A stretch of DNA of 64,000 bases from Suillus spraguei (GCA_016800925.1 JABCPU010000073.1:124001-188000), one strand, 5' to 3'; positions 33,178 through 45,719 are shown, numbered from the stretch's first letter. The notes: generated from the sequence alone by a model not told the origin. Program-made: numbers and translations.

Positions 33178-33649
33178 TGTTACGAACTGGGATGGCATCA
33201 CCAGTGACAGTGATAAGACACAGCTGGTCTGCTGGGAAGTTAAACTGCATTCAAAGGAGAACAATACTGCTACAAGGAAGCGTTCCGAGTAGGATCAAGG
33301 GTTCAATCGAAGAGTCGCGACTCTAAGATGATCAGTAGAATGAAGACTAAGGCTAAGGAGTGCTTAGACTTAGAGATGATTCAGACGACTTAGGTTGGAG
33401 ACCTAAGCGAAGGATATTCCAGGTAAAACCCAGTAAGATTAAAGTGAAGTATACAAGTGTAGTACAATGTGCTTAAATAAGCCAATATGTGCGCACAGAC
33501 CAAGAGAGACATGAGAATGTAAGTGCGTATCCAAAAAGGAAGGCAACTATAGTACAGATGCATTGAGCATATGAGTCGGAATCGCGTTACATAATATACA
33601 AGATAAAGATGAGAGAGAATAAAGAATAGGGGCACGTACAATTGTAACA
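33178..33649 (-). repeat. 3' LTR of element 3
   Basis: 472 bp, TGTTACGAACTGGGATGG ... CAATTGTAACA on the + strand. It includes the AAGATTAAAGT self-primer complement. The polypurine tract follows at 33650-33668. Confidence 0.92.
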
Positions 33650-33689
33650 TTACCCCTGTTTTACACGTAAAGTCACTGACTTTACTCAT

Positions 33690-35687
33690 TCTGAAGTATT
33701 TGCATAGTAGATTGGATCATCACTGAACTCGTAATCTACGTCAAGAACTGAACCACTCATCATATACACGGCTTCTTCAACACCAGCACATTGTTTAGAG
33801 TCCCTTCTAGCTGCTGCTCAAGTTTGTTCATCGTCAAGTTGACGTTCCCAAGAACGAAGCACATCATAGAATCTGTGATCCTTCCAGGTTAATGTAAAGG
33901 GGGGAGTTCCGACTCGTTGGGGACAATAGATGGATAAGTGGGTCAGTGACCAATACCGACAAACCCCCACTGGTACTCTGGACAATTCTTCTGACAATGC
34001 CCAAGTAATCCACAGATGCAGCATTTCATGTTTTCATCAGGGTTAGAGTTCACTTTCCAAAGTGGAGTTGGGGTGACGATGCGGCGATGAGGGCTTGTAG
34101 AACGTGTACGTTTCTTTCCTCATTTGTGGGTGATGCATCTAAGGGCTCGTTCATTGCTAGCGCAAATGTCTTCGATTTGGTCATCATTGATAGTGTAAAT
34201 AGAGGGCGCTGGTGTCATGACAGCTGCGGCTAGCAGCTCATCTGTGTCTGAGGAGTTGTAGATCCTAAAGCTTCTACGAGGATGGGGATTGTAGAGTCGA
34301 AGGTATGGGGGATGATCATGGGTGGATGGATGTGAAGTTCTTTCAACTGCTGACCGAGCGCAGCAACTTCAGCGGACTTGCTATCTAGGTCTTTTATTGT
34401 AAGATTTCCGAGCGCGATAATCTCAGCAAGCTCGTTATGTAGTTCTTTGGTTATGACCGCTTTCTCATGCATGGCAGAACATTCAGTGAATAGATGAGGA
34501 GGTTCTGTGTCCTCATCAAGCATGGTGGTAGTATCAATTGGGGATGGTGTGGGTGTTACAATTGTATGTGCCCCTATTCATTTCGTCTCATCTTTATTTT
34601 GTATATTATGTAACATGACTCTGACTCATATGCTCAACGCATCTGTACTATAGTTGCCTTCCTTCTTTGGATATGCACTTACGTTCTCACGTCTCTCTTG
34701 GTATGTGCGCACATATTGGCTTATTTAAGCCATTGTATTATGCTTGTATACCTTTCTTTAATCTTACTGGGTTTTACCTGGAATATCCTTCGCTTAGGTC
34801 TCCAACCTAAGTCGGCTGAACTGTCTCTAAGTCTAAGCACTCCTTAGTCTTAGTCTCTATTCTGCTGATCATCTTAGAGTCGCGACTCTTCGACCGAACC
34901 CTTGATCCTGCTCGGAACACTTCCTTGTAGTAATCCTCGTTCTCTTTTGAATGTAGTTGAACTTCCCAGCAGACCATCTGTGTCTTATCACTGTCGCTGG
35001 TGACGCCACCCCAGTTCGTAACAGTGGGTTGCATTTGTAATGATGGATGACATCAATTAAGCGAGCTACCAATCCTCTCGCTTCTCTGGAATCGACCATT
35101 GCTTCTTCAAGTTCTCCAATGATGGCGTCAGCTGTGTTATTAGCTTCCTGAACAGCAGCGAGTAAGCCAGTAAGGGCAGTGATATTAGAATGAGTGCCCG
35201 AATCACGGGTGGGAGGAGCAGGAATTGGGAGTAGATCTCTTTGTGGAGAGGGAGGTTTAGCCACGCCTGCTCGACGCTCAGCCATGATGTGAATAGCCGT
35301 CTCAACATCAGCCTTAAAAGAATCAGGAAGGAGAAGCAGCCCATAAGAGCGAATACGTTTCTGGCAGTGTAGGATTCATTGACGAATGGCATCATCTTGA
35401 ATGTCATGACATAGAGTTTTGACAAGGGCGGCGGTGCAGATGATATTGGTAAGGAGGATGGTGATGAATGCATCCTTGCCAGTAAGGATCTTTTCAATCT
35501 CGGTTGCATGTCTGGGGCAGAGGGCAGCTTCAACAAAGGAGTTTCTGTCAATGTTTCTGATGAGGTCTGCATAGTGGTCGGTGGTGGTATAAGTTTCTTC
35601 AGTGACAGGATGGATGTAAGTAGTAGGGAAAGAGACGTTTGCGGAGGAAGTCATATCAAATGATTTATGGGGATGGTTCGAATTCAA
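33690..35687 (-). pseudogene. element 3 third ORF, interrupted by a solo LTR
   Basis: The N-terminal part at 35687-35040 (MTSSANVSFPTTYIHPV) and the C-terminal part at 34550-33690 flank the solo LTR 34554-35023. The C-terminal region keeps the second knuckle pattern (VCRYWSLTHLSIYCPQR) near 33960. Frameshifts and stops are frequent. It is clearly homologous to 8811-10331, so the third ORF belongs to the family and is not a one-off capture. Confidence 0.8.
34554..35023 (+). repeat. family A solo LTR inside element 3
   Basis: 470 bp, TGTTACAATTG ... CAGTTCGTAACA, with a perfect target duplication GTGGG (34549-34553 and 35024-35028). It lies opposite in orientation to element 3 and is a remnant of a full element removed by LTR-LTR recombination. 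Confidence 0.9.
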
Positions 35688-36780
35688 AGGGCATGTCGTT
35701 TCTTATAAGCAGTCAGGATTTGTGCAGAATTTGCTAAGTTCTTTTCAGGAATCCATTTGTTATCTCCTGATGAATATCCTTTTCAGGAGACAAGGTAGCG
35801 TCGGTGATTGCCAGTTCCTTTATGGAAAGAATTGCTTCTACTTCATATTCTTCTTCTTCTTCAATGATATCAGGCGGTGGTTCAAGGAAGTTCAGGCCAT
35901 GTACGTCGTTTTCGCTATAGGACGATAATGCAGAAGCATGAAAAGTGGGGTGAATCTTCCATTGCAGAGGAAGTTTGGATGTGAATGTAATAGGAGATAA
36001 GACGTTGGTGATTGGGAAAGGTCCGTATCGTTTTGGTGCAAGCTTCTGTGATGGGAGTTTGAGTCTAAGATTAGCAACAGATAGCCAAACCTTATCTCCG
36101 ATCTTCCATGGTTGATACTTATCTCCTTGGGATCATTCTGCCATTGTTTGCATAGCAATGTTATGGCATGCAATGGCTTCTTCTCAGATCTTTTGCAGGG
36201 ATCGAACTCGATCTTCTGCTGCTGGTACAGTAGAATCAGGGATTAAATGGGGAATGGCATGGGGTTCATATCCCATCATGAGAAAGAATGGTGAGGCATT
36301 TTGGGCATTGTGTTTTTGATGATTGTGAATGAATTCAGCGATGGGGAGGTGTTCTATCAATTCTTCAGGGTTATTACGGCAGTAGATACACAAGTAGGTT
36401 TCTAGTTCTTGGTTTCATCGTTCGATTTGTCCATCAGTCTGAGGATGATAGGCGGTAGATGGGGCGATGGTATAGTTAAGGAGTTGTGCAAGTTCTTTTG
36501 AGAATCTTGATAGGAACTGTGGTCCTCGATCAGATATGACTTTGTCATGAAGGCCAAACCGTCGATAGACATGTTTCAAAAATAACTTCGCTATGCCTTT
36601 GGAGGTTACTGTTTTAAGGCAAGGGATAATAATTACCCCCTTCATAAGGCCATGGTCCACCACGACCATGATACAATCAAAGCCCCCGGAAACGGGGAGG
36701 TCGGTGATCAAATCAACGGAAATTTGCAAGAAGGGGTGGGTAGCAGAGGAAGGAATGGGAACAAGGGGAGGTCAGACCAG

Positions 36781-37732
36781 TGTAAAGATACAACCTAGCT
36801 TGGGCTATAGATAAACCACTGCCTAAACTAGTATGTTAGTCTTGCGCTCCGTCTAGTCTGCTTCACTTGTAAGAACAAGAGCGTTCGACCCTAAAGGGGG
36901 ATGCCTATTTAGTATGGTCAAGTTCAAGTCTAACTTATTTGCGAAACAAGCGTCGTGGTCAGCGGTAAGTTGCCACGGTCAGTGATGATACGCCGGAACT
37001 AGCATTGTGAGTAGTGGTGCTACCATCATCGAGATAAGGTCAGTAACAGTAGCGTTGAACGAGTGATGTCGAGCAGTGGTCTCAGCGGTAGCGGTAAGGT
37101 TGTGAGTGGTGCAAAGAAACAGTAAAGAAGTCCGTGGTACTTTCAGCGTAAAGTAGCAGTTCGTGGGAAGTTCAGTCAAAGTAACAGTCGAAAGTCCGGC
37201 GGTATGCCAGCAGTAACGGAGAATGAGCGTGATGTATTAATGAGCTGTAAGGAAACTTTAAAGACTAAGTCCACTACTGGGTAGATTCAGAGCTAGACAA
37301 TAATCCTGACCTATAGTATGTGCAATGGGGTAAAATCAGGTACTGTATCATGCAGGGTACGCGTGCTTATATCCTAATTCGTATGTACTCAGGATACTCT
37401 AGGCGAGATCAGTAGCACTGGAGTGTAGTAACCGCCGTAAGTAAACATAGGCACTGGCAGAGGCAACATGTAATAATGCTTGCCATGGAATCAGTGATAA
37501 CGAACAGAAAACAAACTATGCACCAAATGGAGCTATGTGGACACGGCAAGGACATGGAAGGACATCAGTTCGTAGAATGAGGTGCAGTAGCCGGTACAGT
37601 GTGCAGTAAGCGTGGGATGCCACCGGTACTGCTAAAGGGGTAAGACGGCCATGGACGAGTGGTAACTCCTGTAGACGTGAGACGAGTGTCAAAATATGGG
37701 GTTTTAAGCCCAGCGCCAATATGTTCGTTACA
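36781..37732 (+). repeat. solo LTR, family B (copy B2) in element 3 integrase
   Basis: 952 bp, TGTAAAGATACAACC ... ATGTTCGTTACA. It splits the integrase of element 3. The flanks ACCAG and CCGGA show no perfect target duplication. Confidence 0.78.
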
Positions 37733-39842
37733 CCGGATGAGTATCTGACCTCATTTGCTGACAAAGGGGCAACCCTCAATGTATTTATGGATGTAGGAAC
37801 CCTAGAAGGCCACCAGGCTTCCCGCTTAACAAGTTCTTCAGTTTTGAAACGGCCAGGATGGCCAGCAGTAATATGATCATGATAGCGAGCGAGGATAGTG
37901 GCACATGAGTGGGAGGAATGTAAGCATGGTTCTTGAAATAGAGTATGTCATGGTCGATTTTCCAATCGGATAATGCCAATTTCATAGGAGGGAGACAAAC
38001 ACCATCTAGTGCATCTGACGCTGTTTTGAATACAGGGTCGTCCAAAGGGTCAGAAGTAGCCAATATGTCAAGTAGATCGTTATCAATGAGCCGGACGAAC
38101 AGGGAGTCAGGAAGAAGCACAGTATCTTCATTATCACGAGAACCATCATCATGATCTGGGCGCAGAGAGAGCATCTGGAGCAGCTAGTTTAGTGTTTGCA
38201 ATGTGATGTAACTCAATGTCAAAGAGCGACAATGTCAATTGCCAGCGAGCTTGTCGTCGAGTTAACTTCTGTGCAGTACGAAGTATAGAAGGTTTTTGTG
38301 ATCAGTGAAGATGAGGACAGTATGGGTGCTCCCTTCAAGATAGTAACACCATTCGTTTAACACACAGATAACCGCAAGTAACTCCTGATCGAAAATTTGA
38401 TAGTTGTGATCCGCTGGGTTTACCACTGAGATATGTAGGCATGGGTGATAAATGCCATTTTCATCAGTTTGCAAGAGGACACCTCCAGTTGCTACAAGAG
38501 AAGCATCGGTTGTGACCGCAAATTGCCAGGATGGATCTGGGTTGCAAAGTACCGGTTGTTTTATAAAGTGTTCCTTAAGGTCTTGGAAGGTATCTTGACA
38601 CTGAGTCGTCCAAAGGAAGGGAGTATCCTTTTTTGTTAGATCAATGAGGGGTCGTGCAATATCAGAGTAGTGGGAAATGAACGTGCGGTGAAGTTGTAGA
38701 AGCCGAGGAATGATCGAACATCTCTTATGATTTCGGAATTGGCCATTCGGCGATTCCCTTGGTTTTGGCGGTGTCCATAGCAACTTGTCCGGGGCAAATT
38801 ATCATTCCAAGGTATTCCACTTGTCTGCATCAAAAGTACATTTTTCCGGTTTCAGGAACAAGTGTTCCTTTCATATTTTCATCAATACTCGTCTGGTCCG
38901 TTCACAATGTTCTGCCATTGTCGTAGAGAAAATCAGGATATTGTCCATGTAAATAACCATCCATCCTTCATTGATTTCTTGCTGGAAGGTACATTCATAT
39001 ATGCTTGGAAAGTTGCCGGAGAATTGCAAAGGCCAAAGAACATGATGTTCGGTTCAAAGAGGCTGAATTGCGTTGTAAATGCTGCTTTCCAGCGATCATT
39101 GGATGGATGCGAATATTGTTGTAACTGGACCAAATATCCATTTTTGTAAAGAATTGTGGTTGTGAAGGCGTGCGACAAGAGAAATGGGAAGTGGGAGCGG
39201 TAAGCATTCTTGACTGTCCAATCATTGATGTAGCGATAATCTTGACAGGGACGCAATTCTCCACTCTTCTTTCCCACAAAGAAGAAGCCACTAGCTTGAG
39301 GTGACTTTGATTCTGAGATGAAGCCTTTCACAATGTTTTCATCAATAAACGTTTTGATGGCAGTGCATTCTTTTTCCGATAACGGGTAAACCTTAGATGT
39401 GTGAGGGATAAAACCAGGTTTGGTATCATCCGATGATCAATACCAGGGCGTTCGGGGGTAGTTTGTTCAGACTGTCTTTAGCAAAAACATCAGCAAAGTT
39501 GTGCAGGTATTTCAGGACCAATTCTTCAAGGATTTCTTTTTCTTTTCCTTTTCATCTGTGGTGAATTCCTGAGCTTTATTACTGTATTTAGGGGAGGAAG
39601 GGAGATTGTGGAATAGTTAGGGAGTTGTTCGAGTCGGGAAGTTCCATCATGTGTGAGGGGTGTGTCCATGGATACTTCTTCTATGATTCTCATGCTAATT
39701 CCGTCGTGTCATACTCCATGAGGAATTCTCCATCTCCAAGCTCATAGGAGGAAATTTTGCTACTTCTGGTGCATGCCAAACATCTTGCATCATGTTGAAT
39801 TGTTCATCTTCTTCGGCAGGTATGGTGGATGTCATGGGTTTG

Positions 39843-40526
39843 TGTTACGACCATGCAAAACCAGAGATTAGTAAGAAGTCCTGGTCTTACATGGGGTTGT
39901 ACCGGAGGGTTGTAAAGTCAAAGGGGCTTGGCCTCGGCTCGTGCGCTGTGCCCCTTACCCGAGTATGTGCCCTTAATTTTGGATGAAGTCCAAGGGAGAG
40001 TTCTGGTGAAGTCAGATGGAGAGTCCGGATGAACTCTAAGGCAGGATAGCTCGACAGAGTTCCAATGGACTTTCGGATGAGCCGGGAATGCGCCGGAACT
40101 ATTTCCGGAAGGTAGGGAGTAATGGTAACCACTACTGGAACAAGTTCCAAGTAGAACAGATGAAAGATGGACCACTGGACAAAGTCCAGGGCAGGATAGG
40201 AGCAGAGCTCCGGAGGGAAAGATGATCCATAAATGTCAGAGGATAGGATAGGATTGATCCGGGGACTAGGGGTCCGAAGGTCCGGAGCTCAGAGGAGCAG
40301 AGGAGCAGAGGAGCAGAGGAGCAGAGGAGCAGAGGAGCGAGGAGCAGAGGAGCATAGCTCTGTGGTTCGGATATGGACACAGATTGGATATGGACAGGAT
40401 TGGATATGGACATGGATTGGATATGGTCATGGATCGATATGAACACAGATTGGATGGGTGGACTAGGATGTATGGATTGGGTGTCCGGATGTCCATGGAT
40501 TGGACCTGAATGTACGGTATATGACA
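39843..40526 (+). repeat. solo LTR, family C, in element 3
   Basis: 684 bp, TGTTACGACCATGC ... CGGTATATGACA. The flanks GTTTG (39838-39842) and GTTCG (40527-40531) are a target duplication with one change. It contains a GAGCAGAG microsatellite at about 40287-40352 and GGATATGGACA-type repeats at 40370-40440. Confidence 0.83.
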
Positions 40527-41394
40527 GTTCGTCCTGGTCTGGAATTTCTTCGATGGAAGGGGTAAACAACTTGGGTGGTATGAAGTACTTAGTTAACTTT
40601 GGAATATTATGAGCTCGTATTCTGAGATCGTCGTCTGGTTTCCACTTTCCTTGTCATTGTTCCTCAGCTGGTCGTTGTTCGACGGGTTGCGATGGGGGTG
40701 GTCGAGATTCTGGTTCTGACTCATTCTTCCGTTTTTCTACATGAGGAATAGGTGATGGGGGACACTGTGGTATTTTTACTTGTGGAGAAGGTTCGTCGAT
40801 TATGAGTTCATTGGGAATGTTAATGGAAGGAGTGACAACAGGTTTCGGAAGTTTCAAGTTTTGCCATTTCTTGGGGTGACACAGGAAAGCAGGAGGTAGC
40901 CCGTTCTTCTTTCGATCTGTATCCAAATCTTGCTCAATTTCGTCAGACTCGTTGTTCATGGAGGTAGTGTTTCGGCCCAATCTATACTTGGTTATGGCAT
41001 AAACGGATTCCCAGAAGAATTTGATCTCTTTGTCCAAGTTTAGTGATATTGAACTTTCCATACATGGTTTGTTCATCAATCTTTACCACCAGGAGACAAT
41101 AATGCATGATCAGTCCTCCTTTGATGAGAATTCCATTCACGTAGTAACTTGAATGGTGTTTTAAGTTTTTGTTCGTGTGATTTGATGGAGTTCACAAATC
41201 CTCAGAGATGAACGTTCCTGCTGCGCCAGAGTCGATAACAGCAGTAGTGTCGATGGATTTAAGCGAGTATGCGAGTGAAGGGTAATGGAATGCGAAAGTT
41301 CTTTTCTTTCACCTACAGCACATACAAGTCTTAGTAATACATTGGGAGAAACATTGTTGAATTCTTTGTTTCTCCAATTAATCCTCCACAATTT

Positions 41395-42213
41395 GTCTCA
41401 TGTTTCATCTTCTTCATCTTGAGTTCTTTGACTTCATTGATGGAGCGGAGTCTTCTTCTTTTATCAGAGGCAGTTACTAATATGGTGTCCACTATCTTAT
41501 TGCATTTGGAGCATTGCCTTTTTTCATGCCTCAGATCTTTCCATATCAGAGATTCGATCCATGACCATTGCATTGAATCACGATTGGGCATGTAACCGCG
41601 CATTCCCATAGTTCTTCTTCTTTTGCGGAGCATGATGTGCTCGTAATGCCAGAAGGCATTGATGAGAGTTATCGATGGAGACGCATTGTGATACAACATT
41701 GCAGAATACTTCTGGGACGTCACCTGGTGCGAATAGTTTGGTTAAGATGCCCAGGTTAAGGCCATCTTGGAAGAACTGGATCTTCATTGCATTGTCGGTG
41801 ATACAGGCTTTGGCTGCAAGCGCCTCAAAGTCAGCAATGTAGGTTTGGAGGTCACCATTTCCTTGTTTAAGATCTCTGAGCTTTGTTAATGCAGTTCCAG
41901 CGGAATCTACTGGTGAAAAAGCTTCGTTGAAACTTTCCATGAAATCTTTCATTGTCCCATAACCCACTTTCAGTCCGACAGTGTCGGTGGATTGAGCATG
42001 AGCGAGGAATTGCTCCTTCCAAGATTTGGCATTCTTTTCCATCATGAAGGACATAATGAAAATGATCTTCTGCTTGTCAGTAGTGTAGAACTTTTCATTG
42101 ATGTCGAAGTATGAATTGCATGATAGGATGAATTCCAGGGAATTGTCACGATCTCCATCAAAAGCGGTTAAGAAACCGATTTTATATTCAAAATCTTTGG
42201 TGGTGGTAGTCAT
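41395..42213 (-). pseudogene. element 3 gag (frameshifted)
   Basis: ATG 42213 starts MTTTTKDFEYKIGFLTAFDG and the frame is open for 211 aa through the capsid-like body. It then shifts near 41590, and the zinc-knuckle region (about 41500) is damaged. The end aligns with GAGGATTAATTGG near 41385. Confidence 0.82.
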
Positions 42214-42328
42214 GATGAATTGTCTGATGAGTTATACTTTCTCGGTGCCTACACGCGCGGTCTTGCTGTCCATTAGGGCTTTTATCAGGGTTTGGGGGTC
42301 GAAGACTGGATAGTCGATGATTGATGTG

Positions 42329-42339
42329 ACTTTAATCTT
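42329..42339 (-). promoter_or_regulatory. self-complementary primer binding site of element 3
   Basis: AAGATTAAAGT on the - strand, one base from the LTR, unchanged although this element is visibly diverged from the other two. Confidence 0.75.
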
Positions 42340-42340
42340 T

Positions 42341-42813
42341 TGTTACAAACTGGGATGGCATCACCAGCGACAGTGATAAGACACAGCCAGTCTGCTGGGA
42401 AGTTCAACTGCGTTCAAAGGAGAATGATACTGCTACAAGGAAGCATTCCGAGTAGGATCAAGGGTTCAATCGAAGAGTTGCGACTCTAAGATGATTGGTA
42501 GAATGAAGACTAAGGCTAAGGAGTGCTTAGACTTAGAGATGATTCAGACGACTTAGGTTGGAGACCTAAGTGAAGGATATTCCAGGTAAAACCCAGTAAG
42601 ATTAAAGTGAAGTATACAAGCATAGTACAATGTGCTTAAATAAGCCAATATGTGCACACGGACCAAGAGAGATGTGAGAATGTAAGTGCGTATCCAAAGA
42701 AGGAAGGCAACTATAGTACAGATGCGTTGAGCATATGAGTCAGAATTGCGTTACATAATATACAAGATAAAGATGAGAGAGAATAAAGAATAGGGGCACG
42801 TACAATTGTAACA
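42341..42813 (-). repeat. 5' LTR of element 3
   Basis: 473 bp, TGTTACAAACTGGGATGG ... ACAATTGTAACA on the + strand, followed by CTAAT. Confidence 0.92.
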
Positions 42814-42818
42814 CTAAT

Positions 42819-43080
42819 AGGTGGTGTGTGGTTCCAGGTTCCAACACATCTTCATCTAACACATCTCCAAATACTAATAGGTGGTACATGGTGCTAGGCT
42901 CCAGCACATCTTCATCTAACACATCTCCAAAGACTAATAGGTGGTGCATGGTGCTGGGCTCCAGCACATCTTCATCTAATGCATCTTTGAATACTAATAA
43001 TTCCAGTGCACCTCTATCCAACACATCTTCATCCAATGCATCTTCATCTAGCGCATCTCCATCCAACACATCTTCTCCTC
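42819..43080 (+). repeat. 60-bp minisatellite, open in frame
   Basis: Three units of about 60 bp (AGGTGGT…ACTAAT) and degenerate continuation to about 43080. A further half unit lies left of element 3 at about 33140-33177. On + it encodes a 20-residue repeat rich in N, S and T (NRWYMVLGSSTSSSNTSPNT) within an ORF 42828-43133. Whether it is translated is unknown. Confidence 0.65.
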
Positions 43081-43133
43081 AAGTCCACATCTCTGTTCCA
43101 GGTAACAAGTTCTCCACCGTAATCACCACTTGA

Positions 43134-43788
43134 CTTGCTATCCATTGCGCATCTCTTGATACTACAAGTGCTCATACACTGTGGCAACAGTGACGCCCTA
43201 CCATTTTCTTCAACACAACACCATTTTCCAAGTCCCACAAACATCTTATTGCTTGCTGGCATCTTTTTACCCCTTTAGATTTTATTACAATAGCTTTTTT
43301 TTGCAAGCTACGAAATATATGAACTTGGTGTTTTATGTGCACATGTGCGTCTAACCCTAACCCTAGCGTTGGGACTTGAAGCATCTGAAGCGCGTAGTAT
43401 TTCGAACGGAGTTTAAATTTGGCTTTTCAAGCGGATTTTCAGAACTTTTCAAAGCATCTTTCAGAGCGATTCAGAACCGTTTGAAACAGAAGGTTCAGAA
43501 TTTTACTTTGAATACCCTTTGAATCAATGAATCAGAATCTAAGAATCTGTCACCTTGGATTTTCCACCTCTGATTACATACTGGTTATGTCGTCTTTTCG
43601 TACCCTGTCCAGACCTGATCAAATTCTCCTTTCCGCAGTGACTCTTCCTTGCCTGCATTTACCAACCGCGAAGTGCATACACACCGTATATAGAAACTAA
43701 AGTAACCTCCAGAGTCCGTATAACCTTCAAATCCGTATACTGCTTTGCATCTGAAAAACAATGCTTCGTCTACTTTGGCAATTCCATA
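43134..43788. other. intergenic
   Basis: No gene is seen. A short CTAACCCTAACCCTAG at about 43352-43367 resembles two and a half fungal telomere repeats. 43380-43520 is rich in TTCAGA words. Confidence 0.4.
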
Positions 43789-45274
43789 TTAGAAGTTGGT
43801 GATGGCAGCAGTGAACTCGGTTCGGGCAAAACCGACGCGAGACCTGTCGGAATCGAACACAGTGTAGAAGCGCTGGAGGAATACGTAGCCAATAATAAAG
43901 GCATGCCTTACGCCTGTGTCAAGGCTTCTAACGACGAGAAATATGTCGTCGTCATAGCCATTAACCATGTAGTTGAGAGAACGAGGCCAGATTTGTGCAT
44001 TAGAGTTGAGCTTGTATACTTCCTGTGCAAATAGTGAACAAGGGGTATGAGGGCTGACAGAATTGACATACCAGGCCAATATGGAATTTCAACACACGTA
44101 GGGCGTTGTATTTTGTAGTGCTAATCTGGAGAAGACCATTCGCCGGATTCACAATACCGCCGGTTGCATCCTTGTACCTTTCATAGGCATCTATCGAACG
44201 CTGATGAGACCATTGTTACTCGCTGCACTCAGAATACACACCGGGGGCAATGTAAAGAAATATGCAACTACAATCCACGATGCCAGTGGTGTAGGGCATG
44301 ATTTCTGTATTACCGTAAATGATCCTCTGATTGATACCCCAATACCGCGATAAGGGGGGGATAGGGGTGACAGGACTGAAACAAAACATTTACTCTCAGT
44401 CTGGATTGATACAGAAGCTGAGGTGCCTTACGTGTATTTAAGTTTGTCACTGTACGCAGGGTCGGTTCCACCAAAGGTAAGCTGTCCATGGTTGACTACA
44501 CCTCGAACGACGGGCTGGAAAAAGATACTGACAACACCCTGACGAATGGCGTTATTCATATACAGATAGTCAGTGACAGACGGGATCGTGTCTTCTCGTA
44601 AATTTTGATTTTGTAGGGCGCCGAGGCTTGACATTTGAGGCCCGATGCCAAGGAGACCGTCAAAACCGAGCGGAGTAGAAGCAACAGCGATTGGCATTTC
44701 GGTGATGGAGAGCCCATTAGTGAAAGTTAATGAATCTCTGACTATAGTTCCTATAGATACTAATCGTAGGTATTTTCAACTTATGATTGTTGTATATCAT
44801 ACCTCGCAAGTAATTGACCTCCACAAGCTCTCCAGTGTTGATACCTTGCAAGTAATTGACCTCCACAGGCTCTCCAGTGTTGACGCCGGTGGAGCTCACG
44901 TACGGATTGCGGGCGCCAACCCATGTGATCGAACTAGAGCTGTCGACAATCAAGTTGTCTTCAATAATACGTTAGCACCCGCATTTTTTCTCAGTGTTGA
45001 ACTTACAGGTTATGGGGGGATTGCCAACGTTAACTGCTACGGTGTAACCCGTGCCAATGTTTGACAAAGGGACATCAACACCAGCACGTGGGCCAATCGT
45101 GCTGTATTCCCTAAAGGCCGCCATGCGAGCTTCATCGTCCCGCAAGATGTCAGTAACGTTGGAGAATGTTAGCCTCCTGGTCATGGGGAGGGTGATGAGG
45201 GAATTGTGAACTTCAACGGGCAATCCCGTGATTGAGGAAACCAGGAGCGCCAACAAGGATAGAACGGAGAACAT
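43789..45274 (-). CDS. polyporopepsin-like A1 aspartic peptidase with altered catalytic motifs
   Basis: Six exons: 45274-45007, 44958-44803, 44750-44432, 44375-44242, 44190-44072 and 44022-43789; introns of 48, 52, 56, 51 and 49 nt, all GT/AG and phase-consistent; 1230 nt, 409 aa. A secretion signal (MFSVLSLLALLVSSITGLP) is followed by a propeptide and the A1 fold (WVGA, FDGLLGIGP, FGGTDP, NAQIWPRSLN, RVGFARTEF). The family cuts proteins at acid pH with two Asp residues in D-T/S-G motifs. Here the first motif reads VDSSSSITW and the second IVDCSCIF: the Asp residues remain but both glycines are gone. Exon 2 carries a 14-residue tandem duplication (VNTGEPVEVNYLQG / INTGELVEVNYLRG). It is probably a secreted, inactive or altered paralogue; early pseudogene is the alternative. 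Confidence 0.82.
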
Positions 45275-45299
45275 GACTTACTGGAAAGTCATATCATAC

Positions 45300-45719
45300 T
45301 CGGTTATATACGTGATAGCGAACGCGATGGCAATGTTGAGCACCTTAGCCACGTCAGTCCCCCTCGAAAAAGTGATGACGAGATAGTTACGATGCGAGTC
45401 ATCGCGAGTGCAAGGATTCGACTTCCCATAAATGTGGCAAGAGACGGTTTGCTTTTGATCCTGGCATGTTATTTCTGAATCTCAGTGTTGTCAGGTGTCA
45501 GTCAGTGTTGACCAAAAATAGTCAGTCAGCACTTGACCTGACAACTAGTCGGTGCGTCAGCATCAGAGAACGGATGAATCCTTCGATATTGTAGCCGTGG
45601 GAAGTATCAACGTTGCAACTTGCAGAAAGTCTGGGAATCGGAATCTATGCTTTTGATGTGAGGTGCTATTTTGGAGATGCGGGTAAAACCAGAATTTATT
45701 CGATGTGTCGAATGAAATA
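45300..45719. other. intergenic, with one hairpin
   Basis: Upstream of the peptidase gene. Around 45487-45545, GTTGTCAGGT and ACCTGACAAC form a hairpin around repeated GTCAGTCAG words. Nothing coding is seen. Confidence 0.4.

Larger units (their letters stand above)
35700..41391 (-). pseudogene. element 3 pol (interrupted and frameshifted)
   Basis: In element order on the - strand: protease and linker (41391-40527), a break by a C-family LTR, RT (about 39840-38640; [21 protein letters not shown] and the [13 protein letters not shown] region are visible), RNase H (38783-38262; FAVTTDASLVATGGVLLQTD), the integrase zinc region (about 38060-37740), a break by a B-family LTR, the integrase core (36780-36415; [27 protein letters not shown]) and a chromodomain tail (to about 35710). 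Many frame changes; not functional. Confidence 0.85.
33173..42818 (-). mobile_element. Ty3/Gypsy chromovirus element 3 (family A, older), with three nested solo LTRs
   Basis: LTRs 42341-42813 (5') and 33178-33649 (3') with the target duplication CTAAT at 33173-33177 and 42814-42818. It has the same gene order as elements 1 and 2 but diverged sequence and more frame damage. Three later insertions lie inside: a family A solo LTR (34554-35023), a family B LTR (36781-37732) and a family C LTR (39843-40526). The host site is a 60-bp minisatellite. Confidence 0.93.

Noticed and set aside
43352..43367. CTAACCCTAACCCTAG, telomere-like repeat
   Set aside because: Only about two and a half units in the middle of the window; too short to mean a telomere or a fusion site.
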